From: Bradyrhizobium erythrophlei
Lineage (GTDB): Bacteria > Pseudomonadota > Alphaproteobacteria > Rhizobiales > Xanthobacteraceae
Reading direction: 5' to 3'
Assembly: GCF_900129505.1 (NCBI RefSeq)
Contig: NZ_LT670818.1
Coordinates: 4,435,001 to 4,499,000 of the forward strand
Length of the DNA: 64,000 nt
A program made the translations under genes and the position numbers. Shown one piece after another: positions 44,466 to 53,560 of this stretch (its first letter is position 1; each line of letters begins with the position of its first letter). A model generated the notes under the pieces. That model was not told where the DNA came from. It searched no databases and saw nothing but the letters and a program-made list of their open reading frames with translations.

Positions 44466-45383
44466 TCAGCGGTCGGGCACGAACACGGTGCCCAGCGCGG
44501 CCGGCGCGGTCGAGCCGCCGGTTCTTGCGCGTGAAATCAGAACGAGAACGATGACGGTTGCGAGATAGGGCAGCGCCGACATGAACTGCGAGGGAATTCC
44601 GATGCCCGCGCCTTGCGCGTGCAACTGCAGGATCGTCACGGCGCCAAACAGGTAGGCGCCGACCACCAATCGCCCCGGACGCCAGGACGCGAACACGGTC
44701 AGCGCCAGTGCGATCCAGCCGCGTCCGGCGGTCATGCCCGGGATGAAGAACGGCGTATAGGCGAGCGGCAGATAGGCGCCGGCAAGGCCTGCGCATGCGC
44801 CGCCGAACATCACAGCGAGCATCCGGATCTTGAGCACGGGATAGCCCAGCGCATGCGCCGAAACATGATTGTCGCCGACCGCCCGCAGGATCAACCCCGC
44901 ACGCGTGCGATAGAGAAACAGCCAGACGCCGATGACCAGCGCCAGCGAGAGATAGACGAAGCCGTCCTCGCCGAACAGGATCCGCCCGACCAGCGGAATG
45001 TCGGTCAGGCCCGGGATATGAAGATGCGGCGCCGGTGCAATTCGCTCGCCCACGAAACCGGCGCCGATCAGGCCGGATAGGCCGATGCCGAGGATCGTCA
45101 GCGCGAGCCCAGTGGCGACCTGGTTGACCGCCAGCCCCAGCGTCATCATGGCGAAGATCAGGGACAGCAGGGTTCCCGCGATCATGCCGCAGAGCGCGCC
45201 GAGGATGATCGAGCCGGTGAGCCAGGCGCCGCCGAAACCGCAGGCCGCGCCCACGATCATCATGCCCTCGACGCCGAGGTTGAGCACGCCGGAGCGTTCG
45301 GTTACGAGCTCCCCGGTGGCGGCGATCAGCAGCGGCGTCGATGCCGCGAGCACCGCAAGGATGATCGCCTCAGCCAGTTCCAC
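44466..45383 (-). CDS. BMP-type ABC transporter permease (set 1, second)
   Basis: The protein has 305 residues with about 9 hydrophobic helices. ATGELVTERSGVLNLGVEGMMIVGAACGFGGAWLTGS is the conserved start of this permease type, with the NLGVEGMM motif. It overlaps the preceding permease gene by 14 bases. It pairs with that permease in the inner membrane to form a nucleoside/purine channel of the NupPQ kind. Confidence 0.92.
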   Translation of the reverse strand: MELAEAIILAVLAASTPLLIAATGELVTERSGVLNLGVEGMMIVGAACGFGGAWLTGSIILGALCGMIAGTLLSLIFAMMTLGLAVNQVATGLALTILGIGLSGLIGAGFVGERIAPAPHLHIPGLTDIPLVGRILFGEDGFVYLSLALVIGVWLFLYRTRAGLILRAVGDNHVSAHALGYPVLKIRMLAVMFGGACAGLAGAYLPLAYTPFFIPGMTAGRGWIALALTVFASWRPGRLVVGAYLFGAVTILQLHAQGAGIGIPSQFMSALPYLATVIVLVLISRARTGGSTAPAALGTVFVPDR

Positions 45384-46461
45384 GGGGCACCTGTCGTGAT
45401 GCGAAAATAAGCCGGAAGCGGTAGAGGATGAGCGAGTCGCAGGCGAGCACGTAGAACAGCAGGATGCCCTGAAAGACCTTGGTGACGTCCAGCGGTATTT
45501 TCATTGCGATCTGGGCCTGCTCGCCGCCGATGAAGGTGAGTGCGAGGAAAAGCCCTGCAATTAATATTCCAATCGGGTTCAGCCGGCCGAGAAACGCCAC
45601 GATGATCGCGGTGAAACCGTAACCCGGCGAGATGCCCGGCTGAAGGTGCCCGACCGGTCCGGCCACTTCGATAATCCCGGCCAGTCCGGCCAGTGCGCCC
45701 GAGATGGCGAAGGTTAGAAGGATCAGCTGGTTGGAATTGAAGCCGCCGAAGCGCGCCGCGCGCGGAGCGGCACCGACCACGCGAATTTCGAAGCCCTTGA
45801 TGGTGCGCCCGAGCAGCACGGAAGCGGCGGCGACGACAACGAGCGCAACGATCGCGCCGAGATGCAGCCGGCCGCCTTCGATTAGAACCGGGACGGTGGC
45901 GACCGGATCGAACTCAGCGGTGGTGGGGAAATTGAACCCGGCCGGATCGCGCCAGGGACCGCGCACCAGATAGTCGAGAAAGAGATCTGCGACATAGACC
46001 AGCATCAGGCTGGTGAGGATCTCGCTGGCGCCGAACTTCACCTTGCAGATCGCCGGTATCAGGGCATAGAGCGCCCCCGCCGCCGCGCCGGCGACGAGCA
46101 TGGCGGGAAGGACCCAATGGCCTGCGTCGGTGCCTTGCGTCTTTACCGCGATCCAGCTGCCGGCGACGGCGCCGATCAGGAACTGTCCTTCGGCCCCGAT
46201 GTTCCAGGCGTTGGCGAGATAGCAGAGCGACAGGCCGATCGCGATCATCACGAGCGGCGTCGCCTTTACCGCGATTTCCTGCAGCGAATAGCTGTCGGTC
46301 AGGGGATCGATGAAATAGACGCCTAGCGCGGAGATCGGATTTTTCTTCAGGATCACAAACAGGATGCTCATGGTCACGATCGTCAGCGCGATGGCGATCA
46401 GCGGTGAGACCAGCGCGATCGTGTTCGATCGCTCGGCCCGCTTTTCAAGCACCAGCTGCAT
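45370..46461 (-). CDS. BMP-type ABC transporter permease (set 1, first)
   Basis: The protein has 363 residues and is strongly hydrophobic. Motifs: DSYSLQEIAVKATPLVMIAIGLSLCYLANAWNIGAEGQFLIGAVAGSW, with the NIGAEGQ sequence typical of the NupP-like permease, and PGISPGYGFTAIIVAFLGRLNPIGILIAGLF. Its start codon lies inside the end of the ATPase gene (17-base overlap), a sign of coupled translation. Confidence 0.92.
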   Translation of the reverse strand: MQLVLEKRAERSNTIALVSPLIAIALTIVTMSILFVILKKNPISALGVYFIDPLTDSYSLQEIAVKATPLVMIAIGLSLCYLANAWNIGAEGQFLIGAVAGSWIAVKTQGTDAGHWVLPAMLVAGAAAGALYALIPAICKVKFGASEILTSLMLVYVADLFLDYLVRGPWRDPAGFNFPTTAEFDPVATVPVLIEGGRLHLGAIVALVVVAAASVLLGRTIKGFEIRVVGAAPRAARFGGFNSNQLILLTFAISGALAGLAGIIEVAGPVGHLQPGISPGYGFTAIIVAFLGRLNPIGILIAGLFLALTFIGGEQAQIAMKIPLDVTKVFQGILLFYVLACDSLILYRFRLIFASRQVPRGTG

Positions 46462-48016
46462 GCGTCGCTTCCCTCTGCTCCAGACTGCTTCCGCCCATCA
46501 ACAGGCCGAGCTTCTCGCGGCTGGCATCCGTGGTGGCCAGCGGCTGCGAGAGATGGCCGTGGAACATCACGGCGATGCGGTCGGCAATCTCGGTGAGCTC
46601 GTCGAGGTCCTGGCTCGTCACCAGCACGGCGGCGCCGTTGGCCGCGAGGTCGAGCAGCGCCTGGCGGATCACCGCGGCCGCGCCGGCGTCCACGCCCCAG
46701 GTCGGCTGGCAGACCACGAGGACTGCGGGGTTACGCAGGATTTCGCGGCCGACGACGAACTTCTGCAGATTGCCGCCGGACAGGCTCGCCGCTTCAGGGT
46801 CGCGCTTGGCCTTGCGGACGTCGAATGTTTCGGTGGCGCGGTCGACCGTCGCAAGCGTCGCGGCCGTGTTGACGAAGCCGTGCTGCACCATGTTGCTGGC
46901 GGCATGGCCGGTCAAAAGCGCATTCTCCGACAGCTTCATGCGCGGCGCGGTGCCGTGGCCCAGGCGTTCTTCGGGCACGAAGGCCGCGCCCAGCTTGCGG
47001 CGCTGCGTAATGGAAAGATGGCCGGCGGCAATACCGTCGATCACCACGGTGCCGGGATCCTGCGCCAGCCGCTCGCCGGAGAGTGCGGCGAAAAACTCAT
47101 CCTGGCCGTTGCCGGCGACGCCGGCGATGCCCAAGATTTCACCACCCTTCAGCTCGAGCGAGATGTGTTCGAGCCGGACGCCGTGGGGATCGTCGGGCGC
47201 GAGGCTGAGATCATTGATGACCAGACGCGGCACCGTGGTCTTGCGGCCGGCGGCGGCTTTGACTTGCATGATCTCGGCGCCGACCATCATCCGCGCCAGC
47301 GACGCGGCGGTCTCCGCTTGCGGGTTGCAGGTCGAGATCTTCTTGCCGCCGCGCAGGATGGTGGCGGTATCGCAAAGCCGCTTCACCTCTTCCAGCTTGT
47401 GGCTGATATAGAGGATCGCGCGGCCCTCGCTCTTCAGTCGCTCCAGCACCACGAACAGTTGGTCGGCTTCCTGCGGGGTCAAGACCGCGGTCGGCTCGTC
47501 GAGGATCAGGAATTTGGGATTCTGCATCAGCGCCCGGACGATCTCGATGCGCTGCCGCTCGCCCACCGAGAGCTGCCAGACCTCCCGCTTCGGATCGAGC
47601 GGAAGCCCGTAAACGTTGGACACCTGCTCAAGGCGCGCGGACATGTCCTTGAAGGATTCTTTGCCGTCGAGGCCCAGCGCCACATTCTCGGCGACGGTGA
47701 GATTGTCGAACAGCGAGAAATGCTGGAACACCATGCCGATGCCGCGCGCGCGGGCTTCCGATGGTCCGGACAGAACCATGGTCTCGCCCTGCCAGCGCAT
47801 CTCGCCTTCGCTCGGCTGGATCAGTCCGTAGATGGTCTTGACCAGCGTCGATTTTCCCGCGCCGTTTTCGCCCAGCAGCGCGTGGATCTGCCGCGGCCAG
47901 ATCTCGATATCAATGGCATCGTTGGCGAGAAAATCACCATAGCGCTTGGTCAAGCCGACGGTCTGAAGCAGCGGCGTCTCGCCGGAATGCAAGCCGGTAG
48001 GCGTCGAATCTAACAT
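46445..48016 (-). CDS. BMP-type ABC transporter ATP-binding protein (two ATPase domains, set 1)
   Basis: The protein has 523 residues. Domain 1 has Walker [15 protein letters not shown], signature LSVGERQRIEIVRAL and Walker [14 protein letters not shown]. Domain 2 has the usual degenerate Walker A of this sugar/nucleoside type (GVAGNGQDEFF) and signature LSGGNLQKFVVGRE. The layout is that of RbsA/NupO-like proteins. It is the first gene of the leftward operon, and a 600-base divergent intergenic region separates it from the outer-membrane protein gene at 48619. Confidence 0.93.
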   Translation of the reverse strand: MLDSTPTGLHSGETPLLQTVGLTKRYGDFLANDAIDIEIWPRQIHALLGENGAGKSTLVKTIYGLIQPSEGEMRWQGETMVLSGPSEARARGIGMVFQHFSLFDNLTVAENVALGLDGKESFKDMSARLEQVSNVYGLPLDPKREVWQLSVGERQRIEIVRALMQNPKFLILDEPTAVLTPQEADQLFVVLERLKSEGRAILYISHKLEEVKRLCDTATILRGGKKISTCNPQAETAASLARMMVGAEIMQVKAAAGRKTTVPRLVINDLSLAPDDPHGVRLEHISLELKGGEILGIAGVAGNGQDEFFAALSGERLAQDPGTVVIDGIAAGHLSITQRRKLGAAFVPEERLGHGTAPRMKLSENALLTGHAASNMVQHGFVNTAATLATVDRATETFDVRKAKRDPEAASLSGGNLQKFVVGREILRNPAVLVVCQPTWGVDAGAAAVIRQALLDLAANGAAVLVTSQDLDELTEIADRIAVMFHGHLSQPLATTDASREKLGLLMGGSSLEQREATHAAGA

Positions 48017-48618
48017 TCGTGCTCACGCTGATGGCGGAGGAAGTGACTGCCTCAATACTGGGCTAGTTTCAACCGCGGCGTAAGTAGGGAAAAAGCGCCA
48101 GCGTTTGCCCAACTCTGTGGCAGGCCCTTGGCACTGTCGTGCGCCGAGAGTCGCCCGGCCCGATTCCTGTCTGCCGGCTTCTGACGGCGTCGCAGCCGTC
48201 GATTTCATCTCGCCGCAAGTGACCGCCACAACGTTTCTGTTGCAAAATTGTGACGGTCGACGCAAATCGAAACCATGGAGGCAGGCCTGCTGCGAAGATA
48301 GGCAATAAATTTCGATTGTGTGCAGGCGAGTCAAAGATCGATGGGGCGCCCCCTCCGCGGCCGACTGCACCATCCCCGCGTGACGTAAAAACTCAATTAG
48401 AACAGTCAAAAGTACGTGATCCCATCACTACCTCTGATTGTATCCGGCAAATCCGCTGACGCCGCCACCGAGGCCCTAAGCGACTGACCTGCCGATCTTT
48501 CTTGATGAAACTTGCAGCAAGCCGTGTGGAAAGTTGAGGCTTCTCAGCTTTATCGAACGGGGCAAGTGTCGCCTCCAAGGCCTTGATCGTTTCGCTCGTC
48601 AACTTGGGGGTATCCAGA
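48017..48618. promoter_or_regulatory. Divergent control region with ATTGTRTGCA-like motifs
   Basis: No gene is convincing. The motif ATTGTGTGCA occurs at 48315-48324 and a partial form ATTGTATCC at 48437-48445. A third, more symmetric copy (ATTGTATGCAAT) lies at 55992-56003, in the other divergent region of this island. The shape resembles the TTGTATACAA half-palindromes bound by GntR-family regulators. A common regulator for both transporter operons is inferred. Confidence 0.4.
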
Positions 48619-49737
48619 ATGTCCTACCGTATAAAGGCAATTGCAGCCGCGGTGCTGTCACTTGCCACTCTCACACCCGTCAGCTTCGCCGCCGCGGCGG
48701 ACCTGCCGGTGAAGGCCAAGGCCAAGCCAATTGCGGATTTGCCATTCTTCTTCGTGATCGATGATCGGGTCACCTATTCGTGGATGCCGAAGGGTACTGA
48801 TCCGGGGAATTACACCATCAGGCCCAACGGCACGGTCAACGGCAATACCGCGAAATCGGTTTATTCGTTCACGCATTTCGATGCATGGCTCTACGGCACC
48901 AACTTCTTCACCATCTCGATGTTCAAGTCGGACCACAACGATGCGGCCAACCCATGCTTGGGCGCGCCCACGTCGACCGTGACTGTTACCGGCGGGAATT
49001 CGAATTGCGCCGGAGCTACGGAAATCTACGGACTGTTCCGCAGCACATTCGGCTTCAATGAAATCTTCAACACCAAAGCATTCAGCTACGGTCCGCTGCA
49101 CAATGTTTCGCTCGAAGTTGGTATGGATGCCAACACCGAAAATAACTTCCTGTCGCCCGCCAAGCGCGACATGGTAGCCGGTCTGCAGTTCGCCTTCGAC
49201 CTGCCCTACAAAGGCTACTTCAACGTTGCGCCGTTGCTGTACTACGAATTCGCGAACCACAATTCATTCGATCAATGCGGTCTGTTTGGAGCGGGCGTCC
49301 CGGGCGTGACCTGTCTTATTGACGGCAACACCTCGTTCAAGCCGACCTGGGCCGTCGAAACCAACTACTATATGGATCTGGGCTTCCTGCCCGAGAACAT
49401 GCAGTTCTGGTCCATCAGCGGCCGCGCCGCCTGGTATGGCCAGAAAGGCAATCAGAACCAACCGCTCGGCGTGGCCGGCGGCGGCACACCGACTGCTGTC
49501 GAATTCAACAGCGAACCGATTCGTCTGACCTTTGACGCCAGCAAGGCGATATGGGGACCGAAGTACACGCACTTCGTCGACGTCTGGGTCGCCTATCGTT
49601 ACTGGCAGAACAAGTTCGGCCTTGATCACAAGACTGCGCTTGGCGGTCCTGGCGTTTGCGTGTTGGCAGGCACTTCAATAAGCACCAACACCTGCACCGA
49701 ATCGACCGTCTATACCGGCATCACGGTGAAGTTCTGA
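48619..49737 (+). CDS. Outer-membrane beta-barrel protein, possible nucleoside channel
   Basis: The protein has 372 residues from the ATG at 48619 after TTGGGGGTATCCAG. A signal peptide (MSYRIKAIAAAVLSLATLTPVSFAAAADLP) is followed by amphipathic strands rich in aromatic residues (VYSFTHFDAWLYGTNFFTISMFKSD, GLFRSTFGFNEIF, VAGLQFAFDLPYKGYFNVAPLLYYEFANH, HFVDVWVAYRYWQNKFGL) and a C-terminal F (TGITVKF), the usual outer-membrane insertion signal. Overall it recalls the Tsx nucleoside channel, and its place between two nucleoside-type transporters fits that role, but the assignment is tentative. Two Cys pairs are unusual for a porin. Confidence 0.7.
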   Translation: MSYRIKAIAAAVLSLATLTPVSFAAAADLPVKAKAKPIADLPFFFVIDDRVTYSWMPKGTDPGNYTIRPNGTVNGNTAKSVYSFTHFDAWLYGTNFFTISMFKSDHNDAANPCLGAPTSTVTVTGGNSNCAGATEIYGLFRSTFGFNEIFNTKAFSYGPLHNVSLEVGMDANTENNFLSPAKRDMVAGLQFAFDLPYKGYFNVAPLLYYEFANHNSFDQCGLFGAGVPGVTCLIDGNTSFKPTWAVETNYYMDLGFLPENMQFWSISGRAAWYGQKGNQNQPLGVAGGGTPTAVEFNSEPIRLTFDASKAIWGPKYTHFVDVWVAYRYWQNKFGLDHKTALGGPGVCVLAGTSISTNTCTESTVYTGITVKF

Positions 49738-49762
49738 CAGCCTGATATCTCCGAACGAACAC

Positions 49763-49794
49763 GATGGCGCCGCGATGAAGCCCGCGGCGTCATC
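49763..49794 (+). terminator. Stem-loop after the outer-membrane protein gene
   Basis: The arm GATGGCGCCGCG (49763-49774) pairs with CGCGGCGTCATC (49783-49794) over 12 positions with one G-T wobble. A short CCCGTTT tail follows. It lies between convergent genes and probably ends the rightward transcript. Confidence 0.6.
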
Positions 49795-49833
49795 TCCCGT
49801 TTCCGGACTTGAAGCGCGCTTCGCCCAAGCGCC

Positions 49834-50316
49834 TTATTTGTCCCAGACACCTTCGTGCAGCGCTTCCGCCTCCTCCTCGAGTAGAGGTCCGATCACCTCG
49901 GTCGGCCGCTGGCCGCTTTTGAACACCTCGCGGCAGGGCAAATCGAGCGTGGGATTTTCCGGATGATCGCCGGTGACGGCGCGCAGCCTGTGTTCGCTCA
50001 GGCCATAGACGAGCCGGCCAATTCCCGCCCAGTAGATCGCGCCCGCGCACATCGCGCAGGGTTCGGCGGACGAATAGAGCGTGGCGCCCCTGAGCACGTC
50101 CGGACTGAGCGTCGTGCAGGCCGTTGTGGCGAGCAGGCGTTCGGCGTGCGCGGTGCCGTCGCGCGAAGGCATGTAGCCGTTCTCGGTCTCAAGCAGCACG
50201 TTGCGGTCCCGGTCGACGAGGATGGCGCCGAAGGGATGATTGCCGTGGGTCAGCGAGCGGCGCGCCACCTCGAACGACCGGCGCAGGAAAAGCTCATCGA
50301 GTTCCAGCGTCGTCAT
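49834..50316 (-). CDS. Nucleoside/guanine deaminase-like zinc enzyme
   Basis: The protein has 160 residues. The CDA-fold zinc site is complete: GTAHAERLLATTA (His and catalytic Glu) and SSAEPCAMCAGAIYWAGI (two Cys). The start motif RRSFEVARRSLTHGNHPFGAILVDRDRNVLLETENG fits guanine deaminase/nucleoside deaminases rather than TadA. It is last in the leftward operon that holds transporter set 2, 77 bases after the ATPase gene, so deamination of an imported purine is likely. The exact base is not determined. Confidence 0.87.
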   Translation of the reverse strand: MTTLELDELFLRRSFEVARRSLTHGNHPFGAILVDRDRNVLLETENGYMPSRDGTAHAERLLATTACTTLSPDVLRGATLYSSAEPCAMCAGAIYWAGIGRLVYGLSEHRLRAVTGDHPENPTLDLPCREVFKSGQRPTEVIGPLLEEEAEALHEGVWDK

Positions 50317-50392
50317 GTCCGAATAACCGTCCCTGGTTGCCTCTCGTCCGATCCATCATGCAGACGACGAATCCCGGACGCAAGCAGGCGGC

Positions 50393-51925
50393 TCAGTGCC
50401 CCGCCATGTGCCGGCCGATTTCCGTCAGATCTGCCTCGCTGGCGCGGGCTTCATAGACCAACTGGCCGTGGAACATCACGACCAGACGGTCCGACAATTC
50501 GAGCAGCTCGTCGAGGTCCTCGCTGACCAGCAGCACCGCGGCGCCGCGGTTGCGCGCGGCCATGATCTCGGCATGGATTTGCGCCACCGCGGCGAAGTCG
50601 AGCCCGAAGCAGGGATTGGCGGCGATCAGCACCTCGACATCGCCGCCGAGCTCGCGCGCCAGCACCGCGCGTTGCACGTTGCCGCCCGACAGCGCCGCGA
50701 TCGGCGTATCCGGCGTGCGGGTCTTGATCTTGTACTGGGCGATCTTCTTCTCGGCGTCGCCGCGGAACGCGGCACGGTTGAGCCACCAGCCGCCGCTGGC
50801 GAACGGCGGTCGGTCGAACTCGCGGAACGCGATGTTGTCGGCGACGCTCATGCCGCCGACACAGGCGTTTTTCAGCGGCTCTTCCGGCAGCAGCGACATC
50901 CTGTGCCGGCGCATCTCCTCGCGGCTCGCATGGTAGTCGTCGCCGGCGACGCGGACTTCGCCGCTCTCGGCTTCGCGCTGGCCGGCCAGCACCTCGACCA
51001 GCTGGCGCTGGCCGTTGCCGGAGACGCCGGCGATGCCGACGATTTCACCGGCGCGGACGGCGAGCGAGACGTCATGGACCGCGATCGCGCCGGCGTCGTC
51101 GAGCGCGTTGAGCTTTGTCAGTTCGAGGCGGGTGTGGCCTACTTCGCCGACCCGGGCCGGCTGAATGGTCAGCTCTTCCGCGCCGATCATCATGCGCGCC
51201 ATGCTGTCGGGCGTGAGCTCGGCAACCTTGCCGCGGCCGGCGAGCTTGCCGCGGCGGAGAATCGTCACCTCGTCGGCGAACGCCATCACCTCGCGGAATT
51301 TGTGGGTGATCATCAGGATCGTGAGATCGCCGCCGACGACCATGCCGCGCAGCATGCCCAGCACCTCGTCGGCTTCCCCCGGCGTCAGCACCGAGGTCGG
51401 CTCGTCCAGGATCAGAAAGCGCCGCTTCAGGTATAGCTGCTTGAGGATTTCGCATTTCTGCCGCTCGCCGGCGGAAATATCCGAGACCCTGGAATTGAGC
51501 GGCACCTGGAACGGCATCCGCGCCAGGAATTGTTCCAGTTCCCTCTTTTCCTTGGCCCAGTCGACGACGGCCGGCACGTCGTCGCGCGCCAGCACCAGGT
51601 TTTCCGCCACCGTCATCGCCGGCACCAGCGTAAAATGCTGGTAGACCATGCCGAGCCCGAGCGCGTGGGCGTCCTTGGGATTGGCGATCGCCTGTTCGCG
51701 GCCGCCGACCAGCACGTCGCCCTCGGTCGGGTGGTAGTAGCCCATGATGCATTTGACGAGCGTGCTCTTGCCGGCGCCGTTCTCGCCGAGCAGTGCATGG
51801 AACGAGCCGGGCCGCACCTTCAGTTCGACATTGTCCAGCGCCGTGAAATCGCCGAACCGCATGGTCATGGCGACGGCGTCAACACTGAGCGCACCGCTCG
51901 GCAGCGGGGTTTCGCCGATAATCAC
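50393..51925 (-). CDS. BMP-type ABC transporter ATP-binding protein (two ATPase domains, set 2)
   Basis: The protein has 510 residues starting at GTG 51925, whose bases overlap the stop of the amidohydrolase gene (GTGA), so translation is coupled. Domain 1: Walker [19 protein letters not shown], signature [15 protein letters not shown], Walker [14 protein letters not shown]. Domain 2: [14 protein letters not shown] and [16 protein letters not shown] longer open frame exists upstream but reads through the neighbouring gene in the wrong frame. It energises the two permeases encoded at 52633 and 53561. Confidence 0.92.
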   Translation of the reverse strand: MIIGETPLPSGALSVDAVAMTMRFGDFTALDNVELKVRPGSFHALLGENGAGKSTLVKCIMGYYHPTEGDVLVGGREQAIANPKDAHALGLGMVYQHFTLVPAMTVAENLVLARDDVPAVVDWAKEKRELEQFLARMPFQVPLNSRVSDISAGERQKCEILKQLYLKRRFLILDEPTSVLTPGEADEVLGMLRGMVVGGDLTILMITHKFREVMAFADEVTILRRGKLAGRGKVAELTPDSMARMMIGAEELTIQPARVGEVGHTRLELTKLNALDDAGAIAVHDVSLAVRAGEIVGIAGVSGNGQRQLVEVLAGQREAESGEVRVAGDDYHASREEMRRHRMSLLPEEPLKNACVGGMSVADNIAFREFDRPPFASGGWWLNRAAFRGDAEKKIAQYKIKTRTPDTPIAALSGGNVQRAVLARELGGDVEVLIAANPCFGLDFAAVAQIHAEIMAARNRGAAVLLVSEDLDELLELSDRLVVMFHGQLVYEARASEADLTEIGRHMAGH

Positions 51926-52605
51926 GACAGGGCCCCGATCAAATTGGCGGAGTTTGCGACGGCGCCGAACACGCCGCCCTGCATCTTGATCATCTTCAGC
52001 GCGTGCTCGTGATTGCTCCTGTCGGTGGCGGCGCAGCAATCCTCGATCAGCACGCATTCGAAGCCGCGGTCGTTGGCTTCCCGCATGGTGGTGTGGACGC
52101 AGACATCGGTGGTGATGCCGGTCAGCACGATGTTCTCGATGCCGCGCAGCCGCAGCATCAATTCCAGGTCGGTGGCGCAGAACGAGCCCTTGCCGGGCTT
52201 GTCGATAACAGGCTCGCCCGGCAGCGGCGCGAGGTCCGGGATGATCTCCCAGCCGGCCTCGCCGCGCACCAGCACGCGGCCGCAGGGGCCGGGATCGCCG
52301 ATCCCGGCGCCGATCTGGCGCGACCGCCACCGCTTGTTGGCGGGCAGATCCGTGAGATCGGGGCGATGACCCTCGCGGGTGTGGATGATGTGAAAACCTT
52401 GCGCCCGCATCACCGCGAGCAGCCGCTTGATCGGTTCGATCGGCGCCCGGGTCAGCGACAGGTCGTAACCCATCTTGTCGACATAGCCGCCGACGCCGCA
52501 GAAATCGGTTTGCATGTCGATGATGATCAGCCCGGTATTCTCTGGGCGCAGATCGCCATTATAGGGCCACGCATAGGGCTCGGATTTGATGAAACGCTCG
52601 GGCAT
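51922..52605 (-). CDS. Isochorismatase-family amidohydrolase, biuret/triuret hydrolase-like
   Basis: The protein has 227 residues. The catalytic triad positions are Asp30 ([10 protein letters not shown]), Lys136 ([10 protein letters not shown]) and Cys169 ([21 protein letters not shown]). Segments [52 protein letters not shown] and [39 protein letters not shown] match what I recall of rhizobial biuret hydrolase (BiuH) and related triuret hydrolases far better than nicotinamidase or RutB. The gene sits between permease and ATPase genes of a nucleoside-type transporter, overlapping the ATPase start by 4 bases. It would cleave biuret or a similar carbamoyl-urea to allophanate and ammonia; the substrate is inferred. 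Confidence 0.88.
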   Translation of the reverse strand: MPERFIKSEPYAWPYNGDLRPENTGLIIIDMQTDFCGVGGYVDKMGYDLSLTRAPIEPIKRLLAVMRAQGFHIIHTREGHRPDLTDLPANKRWRSRQIGAGIGDPGPCGRVLVRGEAGWEIIPDLAPLPGEPVIDKPGKGSFCATDLELMLRLRGIENIVLTGITTDVCVHTTMREANDRGFECVLIEDCCAATDRSNHEHALKMIKMQGGVFGAVANSANLIGALS

Positions 52606-52632
52606 GTCCTGGTCTCGTCTATGCGCTTGTTA

Positions 52633-53559
52633 TCATCGGGTGATCGAAAGTTCAGCCGGAGCGCCGGTCAAGGTGCGCTTTGGCGAGCAGGTGACGATCA
52701 TGATCGCCAGCGTCAGGATGTAGGGCGCGGCGTTGAACAGGTGATAGCCGGAGGTCACGCCGACCGATTGCAGCGCAGGTCCGAGCGCAGCGGCGCCGCC
52801 GAAGGCCAGCGACGCCCACAGGCACAGCATCGGATCCCAGCGCGCGAAGATCACCAGCGCGACCGCGGTGATGCCTTGTCCACTGGAAAGGCCCTCGTTC
52901 CAGCTGCCGGGATAGAACAGCGACAGGAACGATCCGCCGATCCCGGCGAGGAAGCCGCCGACCATGGTGGCGCGCAGCCTTATCGCCAGCACGGAATATC
53001 CCATCGCGCGCGCGGCGTCCGAACTCTCGCCGGCGGTGCGGATCAACAGGCCCCAGCGCGTGGTGCGAAACGCCCAGTACAGGATCGGCGCCAGCGCGAC
53101 GCCGATCAGGAACAAGACGTTGATGCGCAGCGCCGCCCGGACCTGCGCGATATCGCTCCACCAGCCGAAATCGATCGCGGGCAGCCGCGGCGCCGTCGGT
53201 TCGATCAGCGGTTTGCCGAGATAGAAGGCGAGCCCCGTGCCGAACAGCATCAGCGCGATGCCCACCGCGATATCGTTGACCCGCGGCAGCGAGCAAATGC
53301 CGGCATGAAGCGCTCCCAGCAGCGAACCGGTGACGCCGGCGGCGAGCACGCCGAGCCAGGGCGATCCCGTGAGATAGGAGATGCCGTAGGCGCTCATCGC
53401 GCCCATCACCAGCGTGCCTTCGAGCCCGAGATTGATGCGCCCCGAGCGCTCGGTGATGCATTCGCCGAGGCTGACGAACAGAAACGGCGTGGAGACGCGG
53501 ATGGCGCCGCCGAACACCGCGAGCGGGACGGTCCAGAGGCCGATCGTTCCATCCGCCAT
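52633..53559 (-). CDS. BMP-type ABC transporter permease (set 2, second)
   Basis: The protein has 308 residues with about 9 helices. IRVSTPFLFVSLGECITERSGRINLGLEGTLVMGAMSAYGISYLTGSPWLGVLAAGVTGSLLGALHA carries the NLGLEG motif of the NupQ-like permease. Its ATG follows the stop of the first permease within a couple of bases. The amidohydrolase gene begins 27 bases after its stop. Confidence 0.92.
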   Translation of the reverse strand: MADGTIGLWTVPLAVFGGAIRVSTPFLFVSLGECITERSGRINLGLEGTLVMGAMSAYGISYLTGSPWLGVLAAGVTGSLLGALHAGICSLPRVNDIAVGIALMLFGTGLAFYLGKPLIEPTAPRLPAIDFGWWSDIAQVRAALRINVLFLIGVALAPILYWAFRTTRWGLLIRTAGESSDAARAMGYSVLAIRLRATMVGGFLAGIGGSFLSLFYPGSWNEGLSSGQGITAVALVIFARWDPMLCLWASLAFGGAAALGPALQSVGVTSGYHLFNAAPYILTLAIMIVTCSPKRTLTGAPAELSITR

Positions 53560-53560
53560 C

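Noticed and set aside
46364..48013. Plus-strand open frame of 549 codons opposite the set 1 ATPase
   Set aside because: No recognisable domain, biased composition, and the opposite strand is clearly coding.
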